Assembly (NCBI RefSeq): GCF_041821145.1
Contig: NZ_JBGUBC010000022.1
Coordinates: 1-45,280, forward strand
Direction: 5' to 3'
Source of the DNA: Halopenitus sp041821145
Lineage (GTDB): Archaea > Halobacteriota > Halobacteria > Halobacteriales > Haloferacaceae
Length of the DNA: 45,280 bases
The position numbers and the translations under genes are program-made. The notes beneath the pieces are model-generated. The model saw only the letters and a program-made list of their open reading frames with translations, was not told the DNA's origin and ran no database searches. Below are positions 6,424 to 14,450 of the stretch, in pieces (position 1 is the first letter of the stretch; each line of letters begins with the position of its first letter).

Positions 6424-9105
6424 TTACTCGCCGGGCTCCACGGCGTCGGGAGTCGCCGTTGGCTCCTCGGGTTCGACACGGCCGAGTCGCAGCGCGTTCC
6501 CCGTTACGCCGAGGCTCATGCCCATATCACCCACGAGGACCGCCATCGCGATCGTGACGTATCCGAAGGGGGCACCGGCTGCAAGCAGGGCCTTCACGCC
6601 CAACGAGGCGACGATGTTGGTTCGGATCACTCGCGACGCCCGATCGGAGAGGTCGACGAGATACGGCAGGCGGGTGAGGTCGTCGCCCATCAACGCGGCG
6701 TCGGCGGTCTCGAGGGCGGCGTCGGTTCCGGCGGCACCCATCGCGACCCCGACGGTCGCAGTCGCCAGTGCCGGCGCATCGTTGACGCCGTCTCCGAGCA
6801 TCAACACGCCGCCGTCGCTCTCCTCGCGAAGCTCCCGGATGACCTCGAGTTTCTCGTCGGGAAGGAGATCCGCTCGTACCTCGTCGACGCCGACACGGTC
6901 GCCGATCGCCGCGGCCGTCCGCTCGTTGTCGCCGGTCACCATTACGACGCGACCGATCCCGAGATCGTGGAGCCGGTCGACCGTCCAGGCGGCCTCCGGA
7001 CGGACCGTGTCCGCAACCGCGATGACGCCCTCGATATCCTCGGCCGTCCCGACGAGTATCACGGTCTTGCCCTCGCGTTGGAGCTGCGGAATCGTCTCGT
7101 TGACCAGATCGACGTAGGCACCGTGTTCACAGTCATCCGTCTCGACGTCGATCGCCTCCCCCCCCGCGAGCGTCGCTCCGCCGTCCGATCGCGGCGTCTC
7201 GTCGTGCGCTTCGTCTTTGCTGCTCCATGAATTACCTCCGTCGGTCCGGACGTGAGCGTGTTCGAGATCGAAGCCCAGATCCGCGAACAGCGCCGGTTTT
7301 CCGGCGTAATGCGTCTCACCGTCGATGTCGGCTCGAACGCCCTCGCCGGTGATCGCTTCGAAGCTGTCGATCGCGCGACTGGGGAGGCCCCCCTCCTCGG
7401 CGTGGGAGACGATCGCCCGCGCGATCGGATGCTCGCTACGGCGTTCGAGAGCGGCCGCACACGCGAGAACGTCTTCCTCGTCGTCGTGGGCGATCGGGAT
7501 CACGTCCGTCACGCCGAGATCGCCCGTGGTGAGCGTCCCCGTCTTGTCGAGGGCGACGGTCTCGATCTCGCCTGCCGACTCCAGATGACGGCCTCCCTTT
7601 ATGAGGACGCCGTTGCGGGCGGCCGCGGTGACTCCGGAGACGACGCTCACCGGCGTCGAGATGACGAACGCGCACGGACAGGCGATGACCAAAAGCGCCA
7701 GTCCGCGAACGAACCATTGGGTGAACGCGCCGCCGATCACGAGCGGTCCGATCACCATGGTCGCGATCGCGAGTCCGACCACGACGGGCGTGTACACCCC
7801 GGCAAACCGGTCGACGAACCGCTCGGCCTCCGTTTCCTCGGCGCTTGCTGCCTCGACGAGTTCGACCACCTTCGCGATCGTCGACTCGGCTGCGGGAGCG
7901 GTTACCTCGATCTCCAGGTACCCCTCCTCGTTGATCGATCCGGCGTAGACCTCGTCGCCTTCCGTTTTCCCCGCGGGAACCGATTCGCCGGTGATCGGCG
8001 ACTCGTCGACCGCGGAGGAGCCGGTGACGACGACGCCGTCAAGCGGCACCTTCTCGCCCGGTCGAACGGCAACGTGCTCGCCCACGTCGACCTCGCTTGC
8101 GGGAACCGTCACCTCTTCTTCGTCGCGTCGGACCGTGGCCGTGTCGGGCGAGAGCTCCATCAACTCCTCGATGGAATTTCGTGCGCGGTCGATCGAGAAC
8201 CGTTCGAGGAGTTCGGCGGCCGAGAACAACACCGCCAACGTGGCGGCCTCGAAGGGGGCGTCGATCGCGAACGCACCCACGATTCCGGCGGTCATCAACA
8301 GGTCGATGTCCAGATTCAGGTTGCGTGCGGAGTAGTATCCCGCCCGCAGGATCGGCGGCGCGGCGACCCCGATCGCGAGCACGTACGCGATCCACGATCC
8401 CGTTATCGTCCACGGACCGACCGTCGCGATCGACGGATCGAGACCGGGGAGCGTCCACTCGACGATCAGCCCGGCTGCAAGGAGGATCGCCCCAACGCCG
8501 GTGGCCATCGCCCGCGGCGTCCGATGTAGCGGCGGCTCCTCGTTGCCATTCTCAGTATCCACCACGTCATAGCCGGCCGACTCGACCGCCGCGATCAATC
8601 CCCTCTCCGTGACCGTCCGTGGGTCGTAGTCGATCACGACGATACCGGTCGTCGGGCGAGTATCCACTTCGAGGACGCCGTCGATCGACAGAGCGTTCTC
8701 CACCTTCCCGGCACAGGAGGAACAGTCCATATCCGGTACCGATAGCCGCGCCGTCTCCCCACGGTCGACCTGGTAGCCGGCCGACTTCACCGCATCGACG
8801 ATCGCGTCGGGACGAATTCGCCCGGGGTCATACTGGACGAGCACCGTCCCGTTCGTGGGACGAGTGTCGATCCCGATTACCCCCTCTCGATCGGCCACTG
8901 CGTTTTCGACCTTCCCGGCACAGGTGGGGCAGTCCATATCCGGTACCGACAGCCGAAGGTCGGACGACGCCCCCGACGTGGAATTCGTCCCATTCCGGTC
9001 GAGATCCCCTTCGTCGTCGCCCCCATCCCGTGCGCAATCGGGATCGGAACCGTGTGTGCCACACTCACACGCATCTCCGACGGGGTGCGGATCGTCATCG
9101 GTCAT
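6424..9105 (-). CDS. P1B-type heavy-metal-transporting ATPase, probably Zn/Cd/Pb exporter, with two HMA domains
   Basis: The protein is 893 residues. A His/Cys/Asp-rich N-terminal tail (about 1-40) precedes two heavy-metal-associated domains with CPTC (59-62) and CSSC (128-131). Then come the membrane domain, TGES in the actuator domain (372-375), the CPC transmembrane metal site (476-478), phosphorylated Asp520 in DKTGTLT, SEHPIA in the N domain, GDGVNDAPA near 771-779, and a last helix with VLVGDMG. The CPC plus late DxG (Asp860) is the pattern of P1B-2 (Zn2+, Cd2+, Pb2+) pumps; the copper-type YN and MxxSS signatures are absent. An extra His/Ser/Asp-rich insertion lies in the N domain (about 611-665). 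It exports metal across the membrane using ATP. A box A about 24 nt upstream suggests a leaderless transcript. Confidence 0.93.
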   Translation of the reverse strand: MTDDDPHPVGDACECGTHGSDPDCARDGGDDEGDLDRNGTNSTSGASSDLRLSVPDMDCPTCAGKVENAVADREGVIGIDTRPTNGTVLVQYDPGRIRPDAIVDAVKSAGYQVDRGETARLSVPDMDCSSCAGKVENALSIDGVLEVDTRPTTGIVVIDYDPRTVTERGLIAAVESAGYDVVDTENGNEEPPLHRTPRAMATGVGAILLAAGLIVEWTLPGLDPSIATVGPWTITGSWIAYVLAIGVAAPPILRAGYYSARNLNLDIDLLMTAGIVGAFAIDAPFEAATLAVLFSAAELLERFSIDRARNSIEELMELSPDTATVRRDEEEVTVPASEVDVGEHVAVRPGEKVPLDGVVVTGSSAVDESPITGESVPAGKTEGDEVYAGSINEEGYLEIEVTAPAAESTIAKVVELVEAASAEETEAERFVDRFAGVYTPVVVGLAIATMVIGPLVIGGAFTQWFVRGLALLVIACPCAFVISTPVSVVSGVTAAARNGVLIKGGRHLESAGEIETVALDKTGTLTTGDLGVTDVIPIAHDDEEDVLACAAALERRSEHPIARAIVSHAEEGGLPSRAIDSFEAITGEGVRADIDGETHYAGKPALFADLGFDLEHAHVRTDGGNSWSSKDEAHDETPRSDGGATLAGGEAIDVETDDCEHGAYVDLVNETIPQLQREGKTVILVGTAEDIEGVIAVADTVRPEAAWTVDRLHDLGIGRVVMVTGDNERTAAAIGDRVGVDEVRADLLPDEKLEVIRELREESDGGVLMLGDGVNDAPALATATVGVAMGAAGTDAALETADAALMGDDLTRLPYLVDLSDRASRVIRTNIVASLGVKALLAAGAPFGYVTIAMAVLVGDMGMSLGVTGNALRLGRVEPEEPTATPDAVEPGE

Positions 9106-9188
9106 TGGATCCGGGTATGTGCTCGATCGTTATTAACTCATCTACCAACTCTCCCCCGAAAATTGGGCGTCTTTGATAAACTAATGGT

Positions 9189-9207
9189 GGTGAATTATTA
9201 AAACACC
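9189..9207. promoter_or_regulatory. A/T-rich inverted repeat upstream of the metal ATPase gene
   Basis: The 19-bp sequence GGTGAATTATTAAAACACC has GGTG/CACC arms around an A/T core and lies 84-102 bp upstream of the ATPase ATG. A second T/A-rich element, TTTATCA on the minus strand at about 9176-9182, lies next to it. The gap is unusually A/T-rich for this genome. Metal ATPase genes are often under ArsR/SmtB or similar metalloregulators, so an operator role is plausible. The arms are short and could be chance. Confidence 0.35.
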
Positions 9208-9270
9208 AGTCGCCGAGACCGGACTGACCCGATCTGTATGGCTCGATCGGCAGCACCGATCGAGACTCCC

Positions 9271-9771
9271 TCACCGGTCGAGATATTCCCGCTGGATGGC
9301 GACGACCTCAGCGGAGTCGTCACACTCGGCGTACCGACGAAGCGGCTCCTCGTTGAGTTCGAGGAAGGTCTCTCCCCACGTGAACTTGCTGAGGAGCCGC
9401 TCGCCGTGGGACCGCTCCCCGAGGATCACGAGCGCCGCGGCGAGCGCCTCGACCGTGGTCAGCCGCATCGGTCGACCGAAGTTGACGGGATTGGCGGCGA
9501 CCAGATACGGCAGGGCGCGATGGTCTCCGGGCAGTGTAAACTGCTTTTCCCCGGCCGACTCCCACGAACAGTCGAGTGCGACGAGCGCGTTCTCGCGTGC
9601 GATCTCTGCATCCTCGGGCGACAGCGCCCGATCGGCGTGGGGGTTCAACACGATCCCGTATGGCGCCGATCGGTCCGTCCGGTGGAGCGTCGCGAGATCG
9701 AAGCGCGCGAGCTTTCTGGCCGTGCATTTTTCAGGGTCGTCGTCCCCCTCATACCGGACGTGTACGTCCAC
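9271..9771 (-). CDS. tsr3: Tsr3-family (DUF367) rRNA aminocarboxypropyltransferase
   Basis: The protein is 166 residues, normal for archaeal Tsr3. Family hallmarks are visible throughout: RFDLATLHRTDRSAPYG near the N-terminus, LNPHADRALSPED, ALVALDCSWESA, RALPYLVAANPVNFGRP, and the C-terminal LGERSHGERLLSKFTWGETFLELN. Tsr3 transfers the 3-amino-3-carboxypropyl group from S-adenosylmethionine to a hypermodified uridine in the small-subunit rRNA, a late ribosome maturation step. It is divergent from rps24e, separated by 137 bp, a ribosome-related neighbourhood. It is preceded by a His/Asp-rich start and shows no truncation. Confidence 0.95.
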   Translation of the reverse strand: MDVHVRYEGDDDPEKCTARKLARFDLATLHRTDRSAPYGIVLNPHADRALSPEDAEIARENALVALDCSWESAGEKQFTLPGDHRALPYLVAANPVNFGRPMRLTTVEALAAALVILGERSHGERLLSKFTWGETFLELNEEPLRRYAECDDSAEVVAIQREYLDR

Positions 9772-9908
9772 ACGTGACGTTCGTCGTTCGAGGGTAAAAG
9801 CGCCCCGCCCGGACCGCGTCTCGGCGCCTCACAGCGGTCGGAACAGCTAACGAAGGGTGGCTTCGAAATCCTTTTAGTTCTTTCGCGGGGAGATACTGGT
9901 AACTGACC

Positions 9909-10223
9909 ATGGAGATCGACATCGTTTCCGAGGAAGAAAACCCCATGTTGCACAGAACGGATATTCGATTCGAGATCACTCACGAGGATGCGACCCCCTC
10001 TCGGCTCTCCGTGCGGGACTCGCTGGCGGCGACCCTCGATAAGGGATCCGATGAGGTCGTCATCCACGAGCTGAATACGAAGTTCGGCATGCGTAAGACG
10101 ATCGGCTACGCGAAGGCCTACGATACGCCCGAACACGCCCGCGACGTCGAACAGGAGTACATGCTCGAACGCAACAAGATCGGCGTCGACGACGAGGTCG
10201 AAGCCGAAGTCGAGGAAGCCTGA
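9909..10223 (+). CDS. rps24e: 30S ribosomal protein S24e
   Basis: The protein is 104 residues. MEIDIVSEEENPMLHRTDIRF, the basic-hydrophobic core with VIHELNTKFGMRKTIGYAKAYDT, and the acidic C-terminal tail are diagnostic of archaeal S24e. A box A-like CTTTTAG lies about 33 nt upstream and a GGGGAG about 20 nt upstream of the ATG. Kae1-Bud32 starts 20 bp downstream, so the two are probably one operon. In many other euryarchaea rps27ae sits directly after rps24e; here there is no room for it. Confidence 0.97.
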   Translation: MEIDIVSEEENPMLHRTDIRFEITHEDATPSRLSVRDSLAATLDKGSDEVVIHELNTKFGMRKTIGYAKAYDTPEHARDVEQEYMLERNKIGVDDEVEAEVEEA

Positions 10224-10243
10224 TCGGTTCCGACGGGTTCCGA

Positions 10244-11950
10244 ATGCGTGTTCTCGGGATCGAGGGGACGGCGTGGTGTGCAAGTGCCGCCGTCTACGAT
10301 TCCGAGACCGACGACGTCCATATCGAGTCCGATGCCTACGAGCCGGACAGCGGCGGCATTCATCCGCGCGAGGCCGCAGAACACATGTCGGAGGCGATCC
10401 CGGCGGTCGTCGATGAGGCATTGTCGTACGCCGAACATAAGTACGGGCCCGACCCGATCGATGCCGTGGCGTTCTCGCGCGGACCCGGCCTCGGTCCCTG
10501 TTTGCGGACCGCCGCCACCGCAGCCCGGTCGCTCGCCGGATCCCTTTCGGTCCCGCTCGTCGGGGTCAACCACATGGTTGCCCACCTCGAGATCGGCCGC
10601 CATCGGTCGGGATTCGAGAACCCGGTTTGTCTGAACGCTTCCGGCGCGAACGCTCACGTGCTCGGCTACCACGACGGACGCTATCGCGTCCTTGGCGAGA
10701 CGATGGATACCGGCATCGGCAACGCGATCGACAAGTTCACTCGCCACGTCGGCTGGTCACATCCCGGCGGCCCGAAAGTCGAGACGGCCGCCGCCGACGG
10801 GGGGTTCCTCGAACTTCCCTACGTCGTCAAGGGAATGGACTTCTCGTTTTCGGGAATCATGTCCGCGGCCAAGGATCGATACGACGAGGGTGTCCCCGTG
10901 GCCGACGTCTGTTTTTCCCTCCAGGAACACGCCTTCGCGATGTTGACCGAGGTCTCCGAACGAGCGCTGTCGTTGACCGGTGCCTCCGAGTTGGTCCTCG
11001 GCGGCGGCGTCGGACAGAACGATCGCCTCCGCGAGATGCTCGAGACGATGTGTGCCCAACGCGGCGCGTCCTTTTACGCCCCGGAGCCACGATTTCTCCG
11101 GGATAACGCCGGCATGATAGCGGTGCTCGGCGCGAAGATGGCCGCGGCGGGCGATACGGTCCCGATTCCCGACTCGACCGTCGACCCGAATTTCCGTCCG
11201 GACAACGTGCCGGTTACCTGGCGGGCTGGAGAGGCATCGATCGCGGACGCCTCTCCAGCCCGGGATCACACCGGTGCCGAGGCGACCGTCGAGATCCTGG
11301 GGACTGGGCGCGTCAAAAAACGCCGACGGTCGCGGGCCTATCGACACCCGGAACTCGACGGGAAACTTCGAGAGAGTCGCACCACTCTTGAGGCTCGGTT
11401 ATTGAACGAGGCGCGCCGGGCCGGCGTTTCGACCCCCCTCGTCCACGACGTCGACGTCTCGAACGCCACGCTGACGCTTCAACACGTGGGCGATCGGGAT
11501 CTCGCCGCCGCGGTCGAGGAACCGAACGGGACGGGGACAACACACGCGCGACAGGTAGGTCGATACCTCGCCCGGCTCCACGACGCCGGGATCGTCCACG
11601 GCGATCCGACGACACGAAACGTTCGGATCCGAACGGAGGAGCGGTTGATGTCCCTCGAAGGCGACTCCACCGATACGCACGGCGTCCTCCTGGAGGTCGC
11701 GGGAGAGCCCTCCGGGTCCGATTCGAATTCTCGTCCGCACACGTATCTGATCGACTTCGGCCTCGGCTACCACACGGGCCACATCGAGGATCATGCGATG
11801 GATCTCCACGTCTTCGAGCAGTCCGTCGCCGGGACCGCACTGGACTCCGATCCGCTCCTCGATGCCTTCGAGGCCGGCTACGTCTCGATCGGTGACTCGA
11901 CCGTGATCGATCGACTTCGGACGATCGAGGGACGCGGACGGTACCAGTAA
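10244..11950 (+). CDS. kae1-bud32: Kae1-Bud32 fusion: tRNA threonylcarbamoyladenosine transferase and its atypical kinase (KEOPS)
   Basis: The protein is 568 residues. The N-terminal Kae1 domain (about 1-325) has the ASKHA nucleotide-binding layout, metal-binding His110 and His114 in NHMVAH, NASGANAHVL, DKFTRHVG, and GGGVGQND near 253-260. After a linker, the C-terminal Bud32 domain (about 345-568) has the Lys-rich VKKRRRSRAYRHPELD box, EARLL, HGDPTTRNV (452-460) and IDFGLG (503-508). Kae1 makes the t6A37 modification of ANN-decoding tRNAs from threonylcarbamoyl-AMP; Bud32 is the ATPase/kinase partner. The fusion is common in halophiles and methanogens. About 30 extra residues, rich in Ser, Asp and Glu, lie between HGD and DFG in Bud32. 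It probably forms an operon with rps24e. Confidence 0.96.
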   Translation: MRVLGIEGTAWCASAAVYDSETDDVHIESDAYEPDSGGIHPREAAEHMSEAIPAVVDEALSYAEHKYGPDPIDAVAFSRGPGLGPCLRTAATAARSLAGSLSVPLVGVNHMVAHLEIGRHRSGFENPVCLNASGANAHVLGYHDGRYRVLGETMDTGIGNAIDKFTRHVGWSHPGGPKVETAAADGGFLELPYVVKGMDFSFSGIMSAAKDRYDEGVPVADVCFSLQEHAFAMLTEVSERALSLTGASELVLGGGVGQNDRLREMLETMCAQRGASFYAPEPRFLRDNAGMIAVLGAKMAAAGDTVPIPDSTVDPNFRPDNVPVTWRAGEASIADASPARDHTGAEATVEILGTGRVKKRRRSRAYRHPELDGKLRESRTTLEARLLNEARRAGVSTPLVHDVDVSNATLTLQHVGDRDLAAAVEEPNGTGTTHARQVGRYLARLHDAGIVHGDPTTRNVRIRTEERLMSLEGDSTDTHGVLLEVAGEPSGSDSNSRPHTYLIDFGLGYHTGHIEDHAMDLHVFEQSVAGTALDSDPLLDAFEAGYVSIGDSTVIDRLRTIEGRGRYQ

Positions 11951-12080
11951 CACGCGAATTCCACCATATCGTGATGCGACACTCGTCGGGACGCCGAAAT
12001 CGGTCAGAATGTCGACCGTCGACGTCGTCTCGATCCCATCGAGCCAAAACGATTTACCCCCTGGCAGTGTTAGTTGCCAT

Positions 12081-12365
12081 ATGGTAGAAAAACCGTCATC
12101 GGGTGAACTCTTCGGGATCCCATACAACTTCGAGCGACCCAGCCTCCGTCGGCTGATATCCTCGTACTGGAAACCCGGACGCGGAATGCTCGTCGAGAAA
12201 CCCTTCGGGATCGGCTACACGCTGAACCTGGCCAACTGGCGATCGTGGGTCGTCATCGCGGTTGCGGTCGGGCTCTACTTGCAGGGCAAACAGTCCGGCG
12301 ATGCCGAGGCTGAATCCGACGAGTCGGCCGACGACGAGCCCGTCGAGGTCGTCGTCGAGGACTGA
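12081..12365 (+). CDS. DUF5808-like small membrane-anchored protein
   Basis: The protein is 94 residues from the ATG at 12081. The upstream in-frame residues have no good context. The N-terminal half contains LFGIPYNFERPS and, later, VEKPFGIGYTLNLANWRSW. This is the pattern (Gly-Ile-Gly-Tyr-Thr-Leu-Asn) I associate with DUF5808 proteins. One hydrophobic helix, VVIAVAVGLYLQG, follows, then a very acidic tail. It may be a single-pass membrane protein with the DUF5808 domain on one face. The function is unknown. It lies 130 bp downstream of kae1-bud32 on the same strand, with a TTAGTTG-type A/T stretch before the start. Confidence 0.75.
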   Translation: MVEKPSSGELFGIPYNFERPSLRRLISSYWKPGRGMLVEKPFGIGYTLNLANWRSWVVIAVAVGLYLQGKQSGDAEAESDESADDEPVEVVVED

Positions 12366-12529
12366 TCCCGGTATCCCGATTTCACCGACCGTATGCGGTG
12401 TCGTGTGTTCCAAATCCATTCGTTGACCGGCGCGTCCGTGACCGGCCCGATCGCCGCTCGGCACCCTCTCGACGCCGGGTCGAGTGGCGTGGACAACGGC
12501 CTTTTGCCCGTTCGTGGCCTCCGATCGGT

Positions 12530-13081
12530 ATGGATGAGCTATCGAGTCGGATCCGGCGTGCCTTCGATGCGAGCGGAGCCTTCGAGCAGGTCGATGAAAC
12601 GACGTGGCAATCGACGACCACGGCCTTCGAGGGTCGAATCGAGGTAAATCCGGAAGCCGTCGACGATTCGAATTCCGAGGCGGATGTTCCGGATCGCTCC
12701 GACGCCGATCGGCCTGTCCGGATCGAGTTTGACGTGACCGTGATCGTCCCGATGCTCGACGCCGTGACCGACAACCACGTCGCCGACGTCGTTGAGGACG
12801 GTTGGTTCGATACGTTCAAACGACGAGTCGCCGACGTCTCCGGCATCACGAGACGATCGCGGGAGCTGGGTCCGACGGTCCGCCGCGAAGGAAACGAAAT
12901 CGTCGTAACGACGTCCCTCACCGACGTGAACCCTGAACGCGGCATCAAGGACGCCAAAGCGTTCATCGATTTCGTCGAGGGAACGTACGTGCAGGGGATC
13001 ATTCCCGGGTACGACTACGTCGATCCCGTCGCCGGGATCCTCTCGCGGGCCCGCCGACAGGGCACTGCCGGCGACGTCTGA
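12530..13081 (+). CDS. Conserved haloarchaeal protein (DUF5813-like)
   Basis: The protein is 183 residues from the ATG at 12530, with a CCTTTTGC box A-like stretch about 25-30 nt upstream. It begins MDELSSRIRRAFDASGAFE and contains a beta-rich middle (VRIEFDVTVIVPMLDAVTDNHVAD) and a conserved-looking C-terminal segment, NPERGIKDAKAFIDFVEGTYVQGIIPGYDY. I recall this as the halophile-only family DUF5813, of unknown function. No catalytic motif or membrane segment is seen. It is convergent with the RAM-domain gene that follows. Confidence 0.8.
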   Translation: MDELSSRIRRAFDASGAFEQVDETTWQSTTTAFEGRIEVNPEAVDDSNSEADVPDRSDADRPVRIEFDVTVIVPMLDAVTDNHVADVVEDGWFDTFKRRVADVSGITRRSRELGPTVRREGNEIVVTTSLTDVNPERGIKDAKAFIDFVEGTYVQGIIPGYDYVDPVAGILSRARRQGTAGDV

Positions 13082-13321
13082 CTTACGCTCCTCGTTTCGT
13101 TCCGTACCGTTCGGTTCCGTTCTGTTCTGCACCGTCGGTTCCCTTCAGCGTCAAGTTCGCTGAATACGGCCGTCTCTCGGCTGGCGAACAGGTGGCAATG
13201 CGAACCCGGACGGAGCGCCACACGACCGTCTCGTCCGATCCGGGACGACTCTCAGAACACGAGGGCGCTGGTTCGGTATCGGATATAAACGATCGGGGGG
13301 AGGGGGCGATCGCTGATCGAG
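13082..13321. other. Gap between convergent genes; nothing coding seen
   Basis: These 240 bp contain short degenerate repeats of GTTCCGT/GTTCTGTTC near 13100-13130 and a purine run, GGGGGGAGGGGG, near 13296-13307 flanked by CGATC on both sides. An isolated GATATAAACGATC box A-like sequence at about 13282 has no ORF behind it. No RNA gene was recognised. Confidence 0.4.
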
Positions 13322-13555
13322 TTAGTCCATCGCCACGTACGTCCGAGTTGTCTCGATGCCGTCAAGTGCCTGGATCGATGTCGCCGCCACGTCCTTGACG
13401 TCCGCGGGCGTCTCGACGGAGAGCCTGACGATGAAGTCGACGTCGCCGGCGACGATGCTCACCCGCTCGACTCCGTCGATCGCAGACATCTGTTGTTTTA
13501 GCCGGTCCGCTTCCCCCGTGTTGGCTTTGACCATCACGTAGGCGGTGACGCTCAT
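13322..13555 (-). CDS. Stand-alone Lrp/AsnC-type ligand-binding (RAM) domain protein
   Basis: The protein is 77 residues: an entire RAM domain with no DNA-binding helix-turn-helix. The pattern is clear: VTAYVMVKANTGEADRLKQQM, DGVERVSIVAGDVDFIVRLSVETPADV, then LDGIETTRTYVAMD. RAM domains bind amino acids or other small effectors and oligomerise. Its ATG overlaps the stop of the TrkA-like gene (ATGA), so the two are translated together, and the RAM protein may be a ligand-sensing partner of the TrkA protein. A second gene of the same type lies at 15814. Confidence 0.9.
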   Translation of the reverse strand: MSVTAYVMVKANTGEADRLKQQMSAIDGVERVSIVAGDVDFIVRLSVETPADVKDVAATSIQALDGIETTRTYVAMD

Positions 13556-14247
13556 CGGCCCTCTCCCGTTGCTGCCGTAGTCGTCGATTCGATGTCGCCG
13601 ACGAGCAGTTGCCGGACGTCATCGAGCACGGAGTGGTCCGACAGGATGGCAAGCCGGTCGCCGGCCTCCAGCGTGTCGTCCGGGAGGGGAATTCCGAGTT
13701 GGTCGCCCTCCTTGCCGAACGCCAGAATGCGGGACGCCGCTGGAAGCGCGACCTCCGACATCGTATATCCCCGCATCGGAGATTTCGGAGTAATAGTGAC
13801 GAGCAGGATCTGCAGGTTTTGAGCGACGTCGGCGATCGCCTGGATGTTACCGCCCAAAAGCGCGTTCTTTGCGGCGATCGCACCGAGACGTTCCGGGTAC
13901 ACGACCTCGTCGACCTCGTCAGCGTACTTCCGGTAGATCTCCTCGCGGTAGTCCTCGTCGATGCGCATCACCGTTCGACAACCGTGGTGTTTCGCGATCA
14001 TGCAGGCGGCGAAGTTGACGTTGAGATCTCCCGTGAGCGCACCCACGGCGTTCGCGGAATCGATCCCAGCCGCCTCGAGGACGTCCTCTCTCCCTCCGTC
14101 ACCTTCGACGACCTCGAATCCCGCCTCGCGGGCACGTTGGGCCTTCTCGGGATCGCGTTCAACGACGACGACCGTGTGCCCTTCCTCGGCTAACACGCGA
14201 GCCGTCCGACGCCCGACACGGCCCCACCCAATGTTAACAAACCTCAT
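13552..14247 (-). CDS. TrkA-N/TrkA-C (RCK) protein, potassium-transport or channel regulator
   Basis: The protein is 231 residues from the ATG at 14247; a box A (AGGTTATTC on the minus strand) centred about 30 nt upstream fits a leaderless start, and longer readings run into the transposon. The N-terminal Rossmann domain has MRFVNIGWGRVGRRTA, the acidic end of strand 2 (VVVVERD), DVLEAAGIDSANAVGAL and MRIDEDYRE. The C-terminal TrkA-C domain (about 150-215) has MRGYTMSEVALPAASRI and LEAGDRLAILSD. Such proteins gate Trk/Ktr or channel pores in response to NAD(H), ATP or c-di-AMP. No membrane subunit is adjacent. It forms an operon with the downstream RAM protein. A TnpB transposon ends only about 8 bp beyond its box A. 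Confidence 0.88.
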   Translation of the reverse strand: MRFVNIGWGRVGRRTARVLAEEGHTVVVVERDPEKAQRAREAGFEVVEGDGGREDVLEAAGIDSANAVGALTGDLNVNFAACMIAKHHGCRTVMRIDEDYREEIYRKYADEVDEVVYPERLGAIAAKNALLGGNIQAIADVAQNLQILLVTITPKSPMRGYTMSEVALPAASRILAFGKEGDQLGIPLPDDTLEAGDRLAILSDHSVLDDVRQLLVGDIESTTTAATGEGR

Positions 14248-14271
14248 ACAAGATCGTATAGACGGCTCGTA

Positions 14272-14288
14272 GAATAACCTTACTCCCG
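14272..14288 (-). promoter_or_regulatory. Promoter of the TrkA-like operon, with one half of a split palindrome
   Basis: The minus strand shows AGGTTATTC about 30 nt before the ATG. CCTTAC (plus strand 14278-14283) overlaps the box A and is one half of a perfect palindrome whose other half, GTAAGG, lies at 15772-15777 on the far side of the TnpB element. The transposon right end is at 14289, immediately beside this site. Confidence 0.55.
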
Positions 14289-14450
14289 TTGACCTCCTCC
14301 CCGCGCTGAAGCGCGAGGATTCCCGACCGCCGTTGGGATATTGTGGTTTACGACGAGACCCGTTCTTGAGGTGCGAATACACCAGTTTCTTTGTCAAACA
14401 GGAACGTCGATGGCTGTGCCAACCAGCCGTTACTCCTATCTCCCCTGTCA
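14289..14450 (-). ncRNA. Candidate omega (reRNA) guide-RNA scaffold of TnpB
   Basis: By family, TnpB works with a right-end RNA that overlaps the 3' end of tnpB and runs out of the element into flanking DNA, whose first bases act as the guide. Here the sequence from the tnpB 3' end through the 14299-14318 hairpin to TCAA would be the scaffold. The guide would begin at 14288 on the minus strand with CGGGAGTAAGG. The upstream boundary given is arbitrary. Expression cannot be judged from sequence. Confidence 0.4.

Noticed and set aside
7252..8529. A 425-codon plus-strand open frame
   Set aside because: It is antisense to the P1B ATPase gene, whose motifs are complete. High-GC genomes give long antisense frames; the translation is Arg/Asp-rich without any domain.
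13282..13321. Promoter-like GATATAAACGATC in a convergent gap
   Set aside because: No ORF or stable RNA structure follows it before the convergent gene, so a promoter call has no support.
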